Shown in pieces: positions 1-7,830 of a stretch of 12,069 bases of DNA. The stretch's first letter is position 1; each line of letters opens with the position of its first letter. Below the pieces are notes generated by a model, which saw nothing but the letters and a program-made list of their open reading frames with translations, did no database searches and was not told the origin of the DNA. A program made the position numbers and the translations under genes. Location: positions 1 through 12,069 of the forward strand of contig CAZFUY010000091.1 of assembly GCA_964522445.1 (NCBI GenBank), in the 5' to 3' direction. This DNA comes from CAZFUY01 sp964522445. GTDB lineage: Bacteria > Pseudomonadota > Gammaproteobacteria > SZUA-229.

Positions 1-856
1 GTTGATCATCAGAAAGCTCAGAATCTTGCAGCAATTGTAAAGTACCCAGAATACCATTCATAGGTGTTCTAATTTCATGACTCATATTGGCAAGAAATTC
101 ACTTTTTGTTTTGCTTGCCGCTTCTGCCATTTCTTTTGCACTATGCAGTTCTTTTTCTATACGTTTACGTTGTTCAATTTCAGCAGCTAACTCTTCATTT
201 ATATCTTCACTTTCATTACGCGCATGACTTAAAAATTTAACCAGTGATTCATTATGAAATCTTAACTCCAAAGCAGACATAATTGTTTTATTTACTTTAC
301 GAGCAGATGCCACCATAACAATAAAAAAGATAATCACCAATAATGCAAGCGGGGCATACTCCGTCCCCATTTGTGCTAATTTTAATGATAGAGGTAAAAG
401 AACCATCCCCACATAAGCATAATAAATTCTAATCATGGGAGATAAGACAGGAACACCACCAGCAGCAATACCAGAAAGAATGAAGCTCATCATCACCTGT
501 TTAACCGATACTTCTGGGAACATTACATAAGCGCAAAAACCCCATCCCGCCGCAGAAAATAAAATTGATAATACAAAGATCTGACTGAATAAATCATGTG
601 TTTCATCTTTCTTATTTAAGTAGGCCATAGCAATGCGTATAATCGCAACAACGACCATATATGCTAACCAGGATGCAATAACATAGTTAGGCATCTCTCC
701 TGACCACAATACTGAAGCTAAAATGACAGCCAGCACTAAACTTACAACATTACTTATTGCTGCATTTTCGGCCACTAATTTGACTTGCTCACGCCAAATC
801 TTATGTCGATTTTTACTTTTTTCTATATTTTTATCTTGAGAGAAGAAATTGAACAT
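1..856 (-). CDS. Membrane sensor histidine kinase, N-terminal part (cut by window edge)
   Basis: This gene reads off the left edge, so only the first 285 residues are visible. About six hydrophobic segments (roughly residues 33-51, 57-80, 89-113, 121-140, 142-161 and 166-184) form a membrane input domain. A charged, probably coiled-coil linker (about 195-250) follows, and then a HisKA dimerisation/phosphoacceptor motif, NMSHEIRTPMNGIL, with phosphoacceptor His260. The catalytic ATPase domain, and any receiver domain, lie outside the window. The motif form and the long coiled-coil lead-in are common in hybrid kinases, but a C-terminal receiver is only inference. The predicted role is inner-membrane sensing and phosphotransfer; the signal is unknown. 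The start at 856 is the ATG that opens the continuous frame, although no clear Shine-Dalgarno sequence precedes it. It lies downstream of recG on the same strand, 111 nt away. Confidence 0.88.
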   Translation of the reverse strand, partial: MFNFFSQDKNIEKSKNRHKIWREQVKLVAENAAISNVVSLVLAVILASVLWSGEMPNYVIASWLAYMVVVAIIRIAMAYLNKKDETHDLFSQIFVLSILFSAAGWGFCAYVMFPEVSVKQVMMSFILSGIAAGGVPVLSPMIRIYYAYVGMVLLPLSLKLAQMGTEYAPLALLVIIFFIVMVASARKVNKTIMSALELRFHNESLVKFLSHARNESEDINEELAAEIEQRKRIEKELHSAKEMAEAASKTKSEFLANMSHEIRTPMNGILGTLQLLQDSELSDDQ

Positions 857-870
857 CTGATTAAATTTTG

Positions 871-901
871 AATATAAGCCCCAAACATATTAAATAGTCA
901 A
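871..901 (-). promoter_or_regulatory. Possible sigma70 promoter for the histidine kinase gene
   Basis: Read on the minus strand, TTGACT (896-901) matches the -35 consensus at five of six positions and TATATT (871-876) matches the -10 consensus at five of six. The spacer is 19 nt, longer than the optimum. Transcription from it would begin only about 8 nt before the ATG at 856, giving an almost leaderless mRNA. That would fit the absence of a ribosome binding site there. This is inference from consensus only. Confidence 0.33.
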
Positions 902-930
902 TTTTTACGGGTTACGCCAGTTAAATCTGC

Positions 931-959
931 AAAAAAGAACCTCTCTTTCATATAGGGGT
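931..959 (-). terminator. Possible Rho-independent terminator after recG
   Basis: On the minus strand, shortly after the recG stop, ACCCCT (959-954) can pair with AGAGGT (944-939) with one C/A mismatch around a 9-nt loop. A TTCTTTTTT tract follows. The position and U-run suit an intrinsic terminator, but the stem is short and imperfect, so it may be weak or allow read-through into the histidine kinase gene. Confidence 0.4.
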
Positions 960-967
960 AGATATAT

Positions 968-3067
968 TTATCCAACATTACCGTATTGTTGTGCATGCCC
1001 CAGCCAACGTTGAATCAAAGGTTCAATACATTCTTTATGCTTATCTGTTAGTAGCCTTGCCACTTTCTTTACATCACCCAGTAATGGCTCATCACGCACA
1101 ATGTCGGCAATACGTAATTGCATTAAGCCTGTTTGCCTTGTGCCCAGTACCTCGCCAGGGCCTCGTATTTCAAGGTCTTTTCTGGCTATCTCAAATCCAC
1201 TGTTAGTTTCACGCATAATTGCCAGACGTGATTTTGCCTGTTGCGACAATGGTTTTTTAAACATCAGAACACAATGACTGATTTCACTACCTCGCCCAAC
1301 TCGTCCTCGAAGTTGATGCAATTGCGACAGACCTAATCGTTCAGCATTTTCAATAATCATTAAGCTAGCATTGGGCACATCAACCCCAACCTCTATAACT
1401 GTTGTAGCAACAAGCAAATCAATATCACCTTGCTTAAATGCAGTCATAACCTGCTCTTTTTCCTTTGCTTTCATGCGGCCATGAACTAATCCCACAGTAA
1501 CTTCAGATAACATCTGCTGTAATAATACCGCTGTATCTTCTGCTGCCTGACATTGTAAAGCATCAGATTCCTCAACTAAGGTACACACCCAGTAAGTTTG
1601 CTTTCCCTGCACGCAGGCTTTTTTAACTCGTTGAATAACTTCATCTCTACGAGACTCTGGTATAACAACTGTTTTTACAGGTGTGCGCCCCGGCGGTAAT
1701 TCATCAATAACTGAATAATCCAGATCAGCATAAGCCGTCATTGCCAGACTTCTTGGAATGGGTGTTGCTGTCATGATTAATTGATGCGGCATACAACTAT
1801 TTTTAGCACCCTTTTCTCGTAAAGCCAGTCTTTGATGAACGCCAAAACGATGCTGCTCATCAATCACCACCATAGCCAGATTTTTAAAATTAACATCATT
1901 CTGGAATAATGCATGCGTGCCAACTGCAACTGATGCTTCACCTGTAGAAATCAAGGCCAGCATTTTTTCTCTTGTTTTACCTTTTAGTTTTCCAGATAAC
2001 CAGGAAACTTTAATACCAAAAGGTTCTAACCATTGTTTAAAATTTTGATAATGCTGTTCAGCCAGAATTTCTGTAGGCGCCATAATGGCAGCCTGAAAAC
2101 CTGCTGCAACTGATTGAATACATGCGGTTGCGGCAACAATTGTTTTTCCTGAACCCACATCGCCCTGAACCAGACGCATCATAGGCTGACTTTTATCAAC
2201 ATCATTTAAAATAATCTTATTTACTTTTTGTTGCGCTTTTGTTAATTCAAATGGAAGTGATAAAATAAATTTATCCACTAATTTATTTTCTGACTTAAGA
2301 CTAAATGCTCCCTGTTGTTGTGTTTTTTGACGAATAGATTGCAGGCTTAAAAACTGAACCAGCAGCTCTTCAAATGCCAGGCGCTGCTGTGTTTTATGTA
2401 AACCCTCAGCAAGCAAAGCAACATCAGCCTGCGCGGGCGGACGATGAACATAATGTAATGCATCAATTAATAATGGCATTTTAAATTGCTCTAAAACGCT
2501 TTCTGGTAATAACTCCTGCAAAACATTTTGCTGTTTAGTTAATGCTAAAACCTGGCCTGAGATTCTTCTTAACAGGGTTTGATGCACACCTTCTGTTGTT
2601 GGATAAACAGGGGTTAATGTTTCTTCAACCTGTTTTTCTTCATCCTGCATTAATAGCTGATATTCTGGATGCATCATTTCAATTGAAGAGCCACCATAAC
2701 GCGCATCACCAAAACAACGAATACGCGCACCTGATATTAATTTTGATTGCTGTAATTTATTGAAATGAAAAAAACGCAATAGCACACCACCTGTACCATC
2801 AGCGACATAACACAGCAGCATGCGTCTGGTTTTTCCTTTTCTGGAAAATTTAACTTCAGTATGTTCAATAATGCCTTCTATGACTGCAGCATTGCCGGGA
2901 CGTAAAGCGCCAATAGGAATTATTTTTGTGCGATCTTCATAACGATACGGCAGATGAAACAAAACATCCTGAATGGTTTCTATACCAATTTTCTGAAGAT
3001 GTTCTGCAATGCGTGGCCCAACACCTTTAAGCTGGGTAATAGATAGTGTTTTCTGTTTAGCTTCCAT
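968..3067 (-). CDS. recG: ATP-dependent DNA helicase RecG
   Basis: RecG is a superfamily 2 double-strand DNA translocase that remodels stalled replication forks and branch-migrates Holliday junctions in the cytoplasm. From the chosen start the protein has 699 residues, close to E. coli RecG (693). The N-terminal wedge/OB region (about 1-160) includes LKGVGPRIAEHL and LPYRYEDRT. The helicase core shows Walker A GDVGSGKT (about 302-309), motif Ia MAPTEILAEQH, motif II DEQH (about 403-406), motif III MTATPIPRSLAMT and motif VI QLRGRVGRG. All are intact. An upstream in-frame ATG at 3109 adds 14 residues (MLLWNWASTISGIG) that do not look like RecG and that overlap the end of ridA, so 3067 is preferred, giving a 19-nt spacer. 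Neither start has a strong ribosome binding site, so translation may be coupled to ridA. It is the last gene of the gmk-to-recG cluster. Confidence 0.95.
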   Translation of the reverse strand: MEAKQKTLSITQLKGVGPRIAEHLQKIGIETIQDVLFHLPYRYEDRTKIIPIGALRPGNAAVIEGIIEHTEVKFSRKGKTRRMLLCYVADGTGGVLLRFFHFNKLQQSKLISGARIRCFGDARYGGSSIEMMHPEYQLLMQDEEKQVEETLTPVYPTTEGVHQTLLRRISGQVLALTKQQNVLQELLPESVLEQFKMPLLIDALHYVHRPPAQADVALLAEGLHKTQQRLAFEELLVQFLSLQSIRQKTQQQGAFSLKSENKLVDKFILSLPFELTKAQQKVNKIILNDVDKSQPMMRLVQGDVGSGKTIVAATACIQSVAAGFQAAIMAPTEILAEQHYQNFKQWLEPFGIKVSWLSGKLKGKTREKMLALISTGEASVAVGTHALFQNDVNFKNLAMVVIDEQHRFGVHQRLALREKGAKNSCMPHQLIMTATPIPRSLAMTAYADLDYSVIDELPPGRTPVKTVVIPESRRDEVIQRVKKACVQGKQTYWVCTLVEESDALQCQAAEDTAVLLQQMLSEVTVGLVHGRMKAKEKEQVMTAFKQGDIDLLVATTVIEVGVDVPNASLMIIENAERLGLSQLHQLRGRVGRGSEISHCVLMFKKPLSQQAKSRLAIMRETNSGFEIARKDLEIRGPGEVLGTRQTGLMQLRIADIVRDEPLLGDVKKVARLLTDKHKECIEPLIQRWLGHAQQYGNVG

Positions 3068-3086
3068 GCCGATGCCAGATATCGTA

Positions 3087-3470
3087 CTAGCCCAATTCCA
3101 TAACAGCATCCATTTCTACAGCCGCACCCTTTGGCAACTCTGCTACACCAATGGCTGCACGCGCAGGATAGGGTTCTGTAAAATATTTGGCCATAACCTG
3201 ATTAACTGTAGCAAAGTTACTTAAGTCTGTTAAAAACACATTTAGTTTTGCTATATCTGCAAAGCTCCCACCTGCGGCTTCTGTAATTGCCGAGAGATTT
3301 TTAAAAACCTGGTGAATTTGTTCTTCAACACTGGCATCAAGTAATTCCATAGTTTCAGGAATCAAAGGTATCTGCCCTGAAATATAAACGGTTGATCCAA
3401 CTTTAACGGCCTGTGAATAAGTGCCAATTGCCTGTGGTGCTTTATCTGTCGATATTATTTCTCTAGTCAT
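3087..3470 (-). CDS. ridA: RidA/YjgF family reactive imine/enamine deaminase
   Basis: RidA proteins hydrolyse reactive 2-aminoacrylate-type enamines and imines released by PLP enzymes such as threonine dehydratase, and so protect other PLP enzymes. They act as cytoplasmic trimers. The 127-residue length is standard. The family pattern is visible: SGQIPL at 31-36, the central helix NLSAITEAAGGSFADI, and the C-terminal PARAAIGVAELPKGAAVEM. Arg104 matches catalytic Arg105 of E. coli RidA and Glu119 matches its Glu120. The residue matching Cys107 is Ala106, a variation that need not abolish activity. GAGAG-type ribosome binding sequence lies just upstream of the ATG at 3470. The gene sits 36 nt after spoT and just before recG, the slot that holds trmH in E. 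coli. Confidence 0.94.
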   Translation of the reverse strand: MTREIISTDKAPQAIGTYSQAVKVGSTVYISGQIPLIPETMELLDASVEEQIHQVFKNLSAITEAAGGSFADIAKLNVFLTDLSNFATVNQVMAKYFTEPYPARAAIGVAELPKGAAVEMDAVMELG

Positions 3471-3506
3471 TAATTGCTCTCAAGGAAATTTACAAAAGGA
3501 AATATA

Positions 3507-5690
3507 TTATTGTACTCTGAATATTCGCATAACTGCTTTTACTCGGCGCAGACGACGCATAATTTTTGCAAGATGATTTCTGCCCTGTACTGCCATCATA
3601 AATTCTATATTTGTTGACAGACCATCTCTATCTTCCACTTCAACATGCTCGATATTTGCACCTTCATCAGAAATAATAGTTGCCAGTCTTGCCAGCACAC
3701 CTCTTTCATTTTTTACATGCAAATTAACGGGGCAGGTAAACTCATCGGTTAAGTCTTCAGCCCATTTTACATCAACAAAACGATCAGGCTCCATGCGTTC
3801 ACGCACTATATTTTTACAGCCTTCCTGATGAACAACTATTCCTTTACCCTTGCTTAACATACCTACAATTTGGTCGCCTGAAATAGGATGACAACATTTT
3901 GCATACGACACCACCATGCCTTCAGTTCCCTGAATAGATAATGGTGCTAGTGTGTTCATTTCATCTGGCTGTTTATCATAATTATCAGGGTCATCCGGAT
4001 ACAATCGACGCACAACAAAATTCGCAGGACGGTTACCCAGACCAATATCTTCCAGCAACTGATTTAATGTTGTGAAACCATATTCTTCAAGCAGTGAATC
4101 AAAAACATCCTGTGAAAGTTCTTCAAATGTAATATTTTTATTTAACAGACAGCGTGTTAACAATCGTCTGCCCTGCAATATTGCTTCATCTGATTTTAAA
4201 TTCTTTAGATAATGACGAATATTTGTTCTGGCTTTTGCTGTAACAACATAATTTAGCCATAGTGGATTGGGGTGTGCTGCATCCGAGGTAATAACTTCTA
4301 CCGTCTGGCCACTATAAAGTGGCGTATTTAATGGTGCGAATCGATGATCTAATTTACAGGCAACACAGGTATTACCAACATCCGTATGCACGGCATAAGC
4401 AAAATCAACAGGCGTTGCATCACGCGGCAATTTAACAATGTCACCTTCAGGCGTATAAACATAAAGCTCATCAGGAAATAAATCGACTTTAACATTTTCC
4501 AGAAACTCAACTGAGTCACCGGCATTTTGTTGCATTTCCAGAATACCCGTTAACCATTCACGTGTTCTTGCCTGAACATCATATTCACCATCGGCATCAC
4601 CTTCTTTGTATAACCAGTGCGCCGCTATTCCTGTTTCTGCAAAATTATCCATTTCAATTGTGCGTATCTGTATTTCAATAGGAATAGCATGTGGGCCAAA
4701 TAAAATTGTGTGTAATGACTGGTAACCATTTTCTTTGGGTATTGCAATATAGTCTTTAAATTTTCCGGGGATAGGTTTAAATAAATTATGAACTGCGCCT
4801 AATACGCGATAACACTCATCAACAGAATCAACAATAACCCGCATACCATAAACATCAAAAATATTTTTGTATGCCAGATTTTTATTACGCATTTTTTGAT
4901 ACAAACTATAGGGATGTTTTTTTCGCGCTTTCACATCGGCTTCTATTTTCATATCTGCCAAACGTGTTCTTAATGCATTATCTATTTTTTTTATTAATTC
5001 TTTTCGATGCCCCCCCGTATGCGTTACAGCATGATCAAGAATACGGTAGCGCATGGGATTCATTGCGCGAAAACCCAGATCTTCTAATTCCAGTCTTAAT
5101 GTATTAATACCTAAGCGTCTTGCTAAAGGCACATAAATATCTAACGTTTCTTTTGCAATTCTGCGACGTTTTTCAGGACGCATAATTCCAAGTGTGCGCA
5201 TATTATGCAGACGGTCTGCCAGCTTGATCATAATAACGCGAAGATCACGCGCCATTGCCAGCAGCACTTTCTGTATATTGATCGCCTGCTGTTCTTTTTT
5301 ATTTTTAAATTTAAATTCGGTAAGTTTACTTACACCATCAACAAGCTCGGCAACATCATCGCCAAAATTTTCTGCAACCTGTTCTTTACTAACATCGGTA
5401 TCTTCTATCACATCGTGAAGAATTGCAGCAACAATGCTTTTGGAATCCATGTGCATTTCTGCAAGAATTCTGGCTACCGCAATGGGGTGATAAATATAGG
5501 GCTCACCGGTCTGTCGATATTGACCATCATGAGCATGAGCGCCAAAAAGATAGGCCTGATAAACTTCCCGCACCTGATCCTGCTGCATATAATCTTCAAC
5601 GATTTTACAAAGATCAGAAATCAGAAAACGGGAGGGGTCTCCGTATAAATCCGTTACATCGGTGGGTGATTGCTCAGGATTTATTGCCAT
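3507..5690 (-). CDS. spoT: Bifunctional (p)ppGpp synthetase/hydrolase SpoT
   Basis: SpoT degrades and makes the stringent-response alarmone (p)ppGpp. The 727-residue protein has full long-RSH architecture. The HD hydrolase domain (about 45-195) has intact metal ligands His68, His92-Asp93 in HDVIEDT, and Asp159 in KLADR, so hydrolysis is predicted. The synthetase domain (about 240-360) contains KKHPYSLYQKM, KDYIAIPK and GYQSLHT and is closely similar to E. coli SpoT. The TGS domain (about 402-465) begins near LFPDELYVYTPEG, a helical region and the conserved AKCCHPISGD segment (597-605) follow, and a C-terminal ACT domain lies at about 652-727. Hydrolase residues favour SpoT over RelA; synthetase strength cannot be judged. 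The ribosome binding sequence AAGGAAA (5701-5707) lies inside the end of rpoZ, with the ATG 10 nt further on and only 5 nt after the rpoZ stop, so translation is probably coupled. Confidence 0.97.
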   Translation of the reverse strand: MAINPEQSPTDVTDLYGDPSRFLISDLCKIVEDYMQQDQVREVYQAYLFGAHAHDGQYRQTGEPYIYHPIAVARILAEMHMDSKSIVAAILHDVIEDTDVSKEQVAENFGDDVAELVDGVSKLTEFKFKNKKEQQAINIQKVLLAMARDLRVIMIKLADRLHNMRTLGIMRPEKRRRIAKETLDIYVPLARRLGINTLRLELEDLGFRAMNPMRYRILDHAVTHTGGHRKELIKKIDNALRTRLADMKIEADVKARKKHPYSLYQKMRNKNLAYKNIFDVYGMRVIVDSVDECYRVLGAVHNLFKPIPGKFKDYIAIPKENGYQSLHTILFGPHAIPIEIQIRTIEMDNFAETGIAAHWLYKEGDADGEYDVQARTREWLTGILEMQQNAGDSVEFLENVKVDLFPDELYVYTPEGDIVKLPRDATPVDFAYAVHTDVGNTCVACKLDHRFAPLNTPLYSGQTVEVITSDAAHPNPLWLNYVVTAKARTNIRHYLKNLKSDEAILQGRRLLTRCLLNKNITFEELSQDVFDSLLEEYGFTTLNQLLEDIGLGNRPANFVVRRLYPDDPDNYDKQPDEMNTLAPLSIQGTEGMVVSYAKCCHPISGDQIVGMLSKGKGIVVHQEGCKNIVRERMEPDRFVDVKWAEDLTDEFTCPVNLHVKNERGVLARLATIISDEGANIEHVEVEDRDGLSTNIEFMMAVQGRNHLAKIMRRLRRVKAVMRIFRVQ

Positions 5691-5695
5691 AGAAG

Positions 5696-5956
5696 TTATA
5701 TTTCCTTACTAACCTCTTCATCAGTAACGATGTCTTCTAAAGCATGTTCCTGTGCAGAAACTTCATTTAATATTTCCGGGCCAATTTTAGATTCAGCAAT
5801 TTCACGTAAAGCCAGAACGGTTGGCTTGTCATTATCTATTGATACCAGTGGCTCACCGCCCATAGCAATCTGGCGGGCGCGCTTTGCTGCAACTAATACC
5901 AAATGAAAACGGTTATCTACATGGGGTAAACAATCTTCTACTGTTAAACGTGCCAT
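5696..5956 (-). CDS. rpoZ: DNA-directed RNA polymerase omega subunit
   Basis: Omega helps fold and assemble the beta-prime subunit of RNA polymerase and, in Proteobacteria, contributes to the ppGpp binding site at the beta-prime/omega interface. The 86-residue protein begins MARLTVEDCLPHVDNRFHLV and contains AAKRARQIAMGG and LALREIAES, all matching the conserved omega fold of E. coli RpoZ (91 residues). The C-terminal tail is acidic and variable, as usual for the family. A good ribosome binding sequence, AGAGGA (5962-5967), stands 5 nt before the ATG. It lies between gmk and spoT, the standard order in gammaproteobacteria. Placement next to spoT puts an alarmone target beside the alarmone enzyme. 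Confidence 0.97.
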   Translation of the reverse strand: MARLTVEDCLPHVDNRFHLVLVAAKRARQIAMGGEPLVSIDNDKPTVLALREIAESKIGPEILNEVSAQEHALEDIVTDEEVSKEI

Positions 5957-5960
5957 TTTA

Positions 5961-5968
5961 TTCCTCTT
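5961..5968 (-). promoter_or_regulatory. Ribosome binding site of rpoZ
   Basis: AAGAGGAA on the minus strand, 4-5 nt before the rpoZ ATG at 5956. It is the strongest Shine-Dalgarno match in the cluster, in line with demand for a small, abundant polymerase subunit. The last point is inference. Confidence 0.6.
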
Positions 5969-5985
5969 AACTTTAGTTTGTTATC

Positions 5986-6013
5986 TGCAGGAGCGGCTAA
6001 AACCATTCCTGCA
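5986..6013. repeat. Inverted repeat (REP-like hairpin) between gmk and rpoZ
   Basis: TGCAGGA (5986-5992) and TCCTGCA (6007-6013) are a perfect 7-bp inverted repeat with a 14-nt loop, and an inner GG/CC pair could extend the structure. It starts one base after the gmk stop. No U-run follows on the minus strand, so it is not a classical terminator. The arm sequence, AGGAGCGGCT and onward, recalls REP palindromes of other gammaproteobacteria, but only one copy is visible here. Confidence 0.5.
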
Positions 6014-6014
6014 T

Positions 6015-6629
6015 TTAATTTAATAATTCAATTAATAATTTTTCAAGGCTTCGCTCTTGCTGTAACTGACACAGGCGATTGGACTTGATAATACATTTTA
6101 GATCCTGCAATGCCTGATCAAAATCATCATTCACTACAAGATAGTCAAATTCCGCATAATGAGACATTTCATTTACGGCATCCAGCATACGGCGCTCAAT
6201 AACATCATCATTATCCTGGCCGCGTTTCTGCAAACGCTCTTTAAGCGCTGCGGCTGACGGAGGCAAAACAAATATTGACTGGCTATCCTGTATTAATCGA
6301 CGCACCTGTCGTGCACCCTGCCAGTCAATCTCCAGAATCACGTCTTTGCCATTTAATAACTGACGTTCAACATGCTGCTGCGATGTACCGTAATAATTGT
6401 CAAAAACTTTGGCATGCTCCAGAAAAGCACCGTGCTCCACCATAGATAGAAATGTCTCTTTATCAATAAAGTGGTAATCGGCACCTTCCTGCTCACCAAA
6501 CCGCATGGGTCTGGTGGTGTGAGAAACGGATACCATAATACCTTTTGAATCAGATATTAGTTCCTTCACCAAACTGGTTTTGCCAGCACCTGAGGGCGCA
6601 GATATGATGTAAAGCGTGCCTTTACTCAA
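6015..6629 (-). CDS. gmk: Guanylate kinase (TTG start)
   Basis: Guanylate kinase phosphorylates GMP to GDP with ATP in purine nucleotide synthesis and salvage, supplying the GTP/GDP from which (p)ppGpp is made. The 204-residue length is typical. The P-loop SAPSGAGKTSL covers residues 10-20, the GMP-binding region SHTTRPMRFGEQEGADYHF covers 36-54, and EIDWQGARQVR lies near 100-110. The reading frame begins with TTG: upstream in-frame codons run back to a TAG stop near 6665 without any ATG or GTG, and the TTG is preceded by AGAGG at 8 nt. The resulting N-terminus MSKGTLYIISAPSGAGK matches E. coli Gmk (MAQGTLYIVSAPSGAGK) residue for residue in length. rpoZ follows after 57 nt. amrS lies 87 nt upstream on the same strand, with no obvious terminator between them. 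Confidence 0.97.
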   Translation of the reverse strand: MSKGTLYIISAPSGAGKTSLVKELISDSKGIMVSVSHTTRPMRFGEQEGADYHFIDKETFLSMVEHGAFLEHAKVFDNYYGTSQQHVERQLLNGKDVILEIDWQGARQVRRLIQDSQSIFVLPPSAAALKERLQKRGQDNDDVIERRMLDAVNEMSHYAEFDYLVVNDDFDQALQDLKCIIKSNRLCQLQQERSLEKLLIELLN

Positions 6630-6637
6630 AGCAACAG

Positions 6638-6642
6638 CCTCT
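6638..6642 (-). promoter_or_regulatory. Ribosome binding site deciding the TTG start of gmk
   Basis: AGAGG on the minus strand, 8 nt before the TTG at 6629. It supports initiation at this non-ATG codon, the only start candidate between the upstream in-frame stop and the conserved P-loop. Confidence 0.65.
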
Positions 6643-6716
6643 TTTTTTGACTCTAGCCGCTAAGGATAACTCATTTAATCTTAAATATGGAGAAAATCCA
6701 GATACTTTTATTCTTT

Positions 6717-7802
6717 TCAATACCTTATAGATGCCAGATGAACTGGCTGACGCTTCGCACCCCAGCTGCCAGCTTTGACTTCAAACACACCAGTCAATAC
6801 TGTTCCACATTTATTGCAACAGCCTTTTTCATTTAAATTCCAGTCACTTAGCTCATACCAGTCACGACCAATAAGTTTCTCACCACAACTATGACAATAG
6901 GTACTTTCACCCCCCTCATCATGCACATTGCCGGTATAGGCATAACGCACACCATTTTGCAGCGCAATTTTTCTTGCTCGGGTTAATGTTTCCATAGGCG
7001 TAGGTGGAATATCCTGCATTTTAAAATCAGGATGAAATGCGGTGAAATGCATGGGCACATCTGCCCCCAGCTTTTCAACAACCCACTGTGTCATTTCATT
7101 TAACTCTTTATCAGAATCATTTTTTCCAGGTATAAGCAATGTGGTCAATTCAAACCAGACATCTGTTTCATGCTTAAGATATTCCAGTCCATCCAGCACA
7201 GGCTGCATATGGCCACCGGTTAACTTATGATAAAAATCTTCAGTAAACGCTTTTAAATCTACATTGGCTGCATCCATAGCCGCATAAAATTCCTTTCTGG
7301 GTTCTTCACAAATATAGCCTGCTGTTACTGCTACAGTTTTTATATCCAGCTCATGACATGCTGCGGCTACATCAATAGCATATTCATAAAATATCACCGG
7401 GTCGTTATAGGTAAACGCCACGCTGCGACAGTTTAATTCTTTGGCTACTCGGGCAATTTTTTCTGGTGAGGCTGCATCACACAAAATATCCACTTCACGT
7501 GACTTGCTAATATCCCAGTTCTGACAAAATTTACAGGTTAGATTACAGCCCGCTGTACCAAAAGACAGTATGGGTGTGCCAGGTAAAAAATGATTTAAAG
7601 GTTTTTTCTCTACAGGATCGATACAAAAACCACTGGATCGCCCATAAGTAGTTAACACAATCTGATTATTTTCATTAGCGCGCACAAAGCACAGGCCTCG
7701 CTGACCTTCTTTAAGTTTGCAGTAACGCGGGCACAGATCACACTGAACTCGATTATCATCAAGTTTATGCCAGTATTTTGTTGCTATAGTATTTTTATCC
7801 AT
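6717..7802 (-). CDS. amrS: AmmeMemoRadiSam system radical SAM enzyme
   Basis: This 361-residue protein is the radical SAM member of the AmmeMemoRadiSam trio, a family often mislabelled pyruvate formate-lyase activating enzyme. The [4Fe-4S]/SAM motif CNLTCKFC gives Cys86, Cys90 and Cys93. An N-terminal cysteine set CDLCPRYC plus Cys38 (Cys21, 24, 28, 38) and a C-terminal zinc-ribbon-like pair, CHSC (303, 306) and CNKC (329, 332), suggest further metal sites. FTYNDPVIFYEYA, NVDLKAF and the tail AGSWGAKRQPVHL are typical of the family. The substrate is not established; a glycyl-radical activase or modification role is only analogy. It is divergent from amrB, with 151 bp between. The ATG at 7802 gives the family N-terminus but has no clear ribosome binding site. 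gmk follows 87 nt downstream, so read-through into the core cluster is possible. Confidence 0.93.
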   Translation of the reverse strand: MDKNTIATKYWHKLDDNRVQCDLCPRYCKLKEGQRGLCFVRANENNQIVLTTYGRSSGFCIDPVEKKPLNHFLPGTPILSFGTAGCNLTCKFCQNWDISKSREVDILCDAASPEKIARVAKELNCRSVAFTYNDPVIFYEYAIDVAAACHELDIKTVAVTAGYICEEPRKEFYAAMDAANVDLKAFTEDFYHKLTGGHMQPVLDGLEYLKHETDVWFELTTLLIPGKNDSDKELNEMTQWVVEKLGADVPMHFTAFHPDFKMQDIPPTPMETLTRARKIALQNGVRYAYTGNVHDEGGESTYCHSCGEKLIGRDWYELSDWNLNEKGCCNKCGTVLTGVFEVKAGSWGAKRQPVHLASIRY

Positions 7803-7830
7803 ATAATAAAAGTGGTGATTAATTTTTAAA

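Noticed and set aside
4985..5016. An 8-base T run (4985-4992) and a 7-base C run (5010-5016) inside spoT, possible slippage or phase-variation tracts
   Set aside because: Both encode ordinary residues in a continuous, conserved frame, and phase variation of spoT is not expected. Single short runs are not enough evidence.
5205..5648. 147-codon open frame on the plus strand opposite spoT, and a similar 89-codon frame at 5423-5692
   Set aside because: They lie entirely antisense to a well-conserved gene, have no recognisable domain or ribosome binding site, and look like shadow frames.
6630..6716. Possible promoter for the gmk cluster in the amrS-gmk spacer
   Set aside because: I could not find a -35/-10 pair with acceptable match and spacing. 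A promoter may exist but is not supported by what I see.
6717..7802. Pyruvate formate-lyase activating enzyme
   Set aside because: Similarity is through the shared radical SAM core. The N- and C-terminal cysteine sets, the AGSWGAKR tail and the adjacent amrB and amrA identify the AmmeMemoRadiSam enzyme, and no glycyl-radical enzyme gene is nearby.
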